NCBI GenBank assembly: GCA_030913685.1
Contig: CP133187.1
Coordinates: 1,141,501-1,205,500, forward strand
Length of the DNA: 64,000 nt
From: Oscillospiraceae bacterium MB24-C1
GTDB taxonomy: Bacteria; Bacillota; Clostridia; Oscillospirales; Ruminococcaceae
Reading direction: 5' to 3'
Shown: one piece after another, positions 62,673 to 64,000 of the stretch
Position numbering within the stretch: the first letter of the stretch is position 1
How the letters are laid out: every line of letters starts with the position of its first letter
The notes under the pieces: model-generated
The model's database searches: none
What the model saw: the letters and a program-made list of their open reading frames with translations, nothing else
Told to the model about the DNA's origin: nothing
Translations under genes and position numbers: made by a program

Positions 62673-62680
62673 AAATATCA

Positions 62681-62717
62681 AAGAAGCCGCCGATAGTTAA
62701 ACCGGTCGGCTTCTTTT
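62681..62717. terminator. bidirectional terminator
   Basis: AAGAAGCCGCCG and CGGTCGGCTTCTT arms with one mismatch and flanking T and A runs, between the convergent LysR and tctA genes. Confidence 0.75.
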
Positions 62718-62742
62718 CATTTTGCATTTAATCGGTTTACAC

Positions 62743-64000
62743 TTACGCTTTTTTCTCCTTTTTGATAAAAGGTTTAATCATAGGATAAACCAACATGGTC
62801 ACGCAGGAAATCATAATAATTGCGGTGATTGGCTTTGTAAAGATACTTACCATGTCTCCGTTAGCAAGGGTATAAGCGCGGCGGAAGTTCGATTCACACA
62901 TCTGTCCAAGAACTAGTCCAAGAACCAGCGCAGCCGAGTTATAGCCAAGCTTGACAAACATATAGCCGATAATACCTGCACCCGCCATCAGCATAACGTC
63001 TCCAGTGTTGTTATTAAGCGCATAGGCGCCGATAGCAGCCAGCATAACGATAACCGGACCCAAAATGCTGTATGGTACAGCCAAAATCTTGGCAAATACC
63101 TTGGCGATCATCATCGCAACGATAACCATGACGATGTTTGTGATAAACATCGAACCAAATACCGACGAAAGGTAGTCGGGCTGCGTCTTAACCAGCAGCG
63201 GGCCAACCTGGACACCCTTGATAACCAGTGCTGTCATCATAATGGCAGCAGCGTTACCGCCGGGAATGCCCAATGAAAGCAGCGGAACCATCGAGCCGCC
63301 AGTAGCTGCATTGTTGGCAGCCTCAGCAGCCACGATACCATCCGGAATACCGGTTCCTAGCAAATGCGCCTTTTTAGAGACCTTCTTTTCAATCGCATAG
63401 GAGAGGAAGGAGGCAATGGTCGCACCAGCACCGGGCAGAATACCAACGACTGTGCCCAAAATGGACGAGCGGGCCATAGTGCTCTTTGTCTCCCAAATAT
63501 CTTTGAAAGAAGGCAGAACGGTTTTCGTTTTAGAGGAACCGGGGCCTGTTTCTGCTTTAGCATCAATCTTTTTCGGCTTGCTGGTCTGTTTAAGAACTTC
63601 GGTAACAGCAAAGAGACCGATCATGACGGGGATCATTTCGATACCGGACAGCAGCGTGGAGTTGCCCCAGGTGAATCTAGCGATGCCAAGCATCGGGTCC
63701 ATACCGACGGTGGCAAGCGCAAGACCCAAGAGGCCAGAAATCAGCGTCTTAATCAGGTTGCCGCTATCCAAACATGAAAGAACCGACAAACCTAGGAAAG
63801 AAACTGCAAACAACTCAGACGGACCAAACTTAAGCGCGACGGCAGCAAGCTGCGGAGAAATAAGCGCCATCGCAAACGCGGCGACCATACCGCCAATTGC
63901 AGAAGCAACGAGCGAGTAGCCAAGCGCCTTGCCCGCTTCACCACGCTGCGCCATGGGATAACCGTCGAAAGTAGTGGGTGCAGAAGACGGCGTGCCGGGA
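62743..64000 (-). CDS. tctA: TctA, large permease of a tripartite tricarboxylate transporter (partial, N-terminus beyond window)
   Basis: About 419 residues are visible of an expected 490-510; the gene enters from the right edge. The first visible codons read PGTPSSAPTTFDGYPMAQRG, the strongly conserved TctA substrate motif, so the ATG at 63952-63954 is internal and not the start. Many hydrophobic helices follow, with the second family motif GILPGAGATIASFLSYAIEKK and the later GGSMVPLLSLGIPGG. With TctB and TctC it imports citrate or other carboxylates by a cation gradient; tctB/tctC would lie beyond the window. Confidence 0.93.
   Translation of the reverse strand, partial: PGTPSSAPTTFDGYPMAQRGEAGKALGYSLVASAIGGMVAAFAMALISPQLAAVALKFGPSELFAVSFLGLSVLSCLDSGNLIKTLISGLLGLALATVGMDPMLGIARFTWGNSTLLSGIEMIPVMIGLFAVTEVLKQTSKPKKIDAKAETGPGSSKTKTVLPSFKDIWETKSTMARSSILGTVVGILPGAGATIASFLSYAIEKKVSKKAHLLGTGIPDGIVAAEAANNAATGGSMVPLLSLGIPGGNAAAIMMTALVIKGVQVGPLLVKTQPDYLSSVFGSMFITNIVMVIVAMMIAKVFAKILAVPYSILGPVIVMLAAIGAYALNNNTGDVMLMAGAGIIGYMFVKLGYNSAALVLGLVLGQMCESNFRRAYTLANGDMVSIFTKPITAIIMISCVTMLVYPMIKPFIKKEKKA

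Noticed and set aside
1-64000. Insertion sequences, prophage, integrase or attachment sites
   Set aside because: No transposase, integrase, phage structural genes or long terminal repeats were seen; tRNA-Val has no integrase or duplicated 3' end nearby.

Overview
The window looks like chromosome from an anaerobic Bacillota, most likely a gut or sludge Clostridia/Oscillospirales relative. The support is gene content and style: ECF module, ruvCAB, DUF896, YqhQ-like DUF1385, lipoproteins with a Cys20 lipobox followed by Ser/Ala/Pro linkers, an FprA flavoprotein and rubredoxin, and strong Shine-Dalgarno sites with many ATGA overlaps. No phage, insertion sequence, plasmid function or CRISPR array was seen. 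The species assignment is inference.

Layout: 1-7.0 kb is one leftward housekeeping block: ruvC-ruvA-ruvB-glmM-rRNA methyltransferase-ecfA1-ecfA2-ecfT (ecfT is cut by the window start). 7.2-8.2 kb holds a broken zinc-ribbon/DUF3862 locus and tRNA-Val(GAC). 8.4-10.9 kb is a polar amino-acid ABC importer whose binding protein has its C-terminal segment placed in front of its N-terminal segment (a circular permutation). 10.9-14.7 kb carries an amidase and secA. 15.1-19.9 kb is an uncharacterised ABC-2-type exporter locus. 20-25.7 kb has a small alarmone hydrolase-like HD protein, a U32 protein, a HAD phosphatase, DUF896, prmC and DUF1385. 25.7-29.5 kb is a two-component system with a repeat-containing lipoprotein. 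29.8-31.5 kb has asparaginase and a ClbS-like protein.

31.6-39.5 kb is the liv branched-chain amino-acid importer. Its livJ gene, together with a neighbouring rluA-type gene, was tandemly duplicated. One rluA copy has since decayed to a relic lying between the two livJ genes. 39.5-43.4 kb carries an EamA exporter, an AraC regulator, an SdpR/SdpI pair with two near-identical operators around its promoter, and a pentapeptide-repeat protein. 43.4-48.7 kb is redox: a FAD oxidoreductase, FprA, an acyl-CoA dehydrogenase-ETFalpha-rubredoxin fusion, and an Rrf2 regulator whose promoter contains a palindrome.

48.9-60.6 kb is a carbohydrate-acid region: GlpA-like and GlpB-like oxidoreductases plus DUF1667, a GntR regulator, a TRAP transporter, and the divergent set GntR, zinc dehydrogenase, mannonate dehydratase (uxuA), zinc dehydrogenase. 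The likely role is uptake of a hexonate or hexuronate and its conversion to 2-keto-3-deoxygluconate. 60.6-64 kb has an AbrB-family membrane protein, a divergent LysR regulator and a TctA permease cut by the window end.
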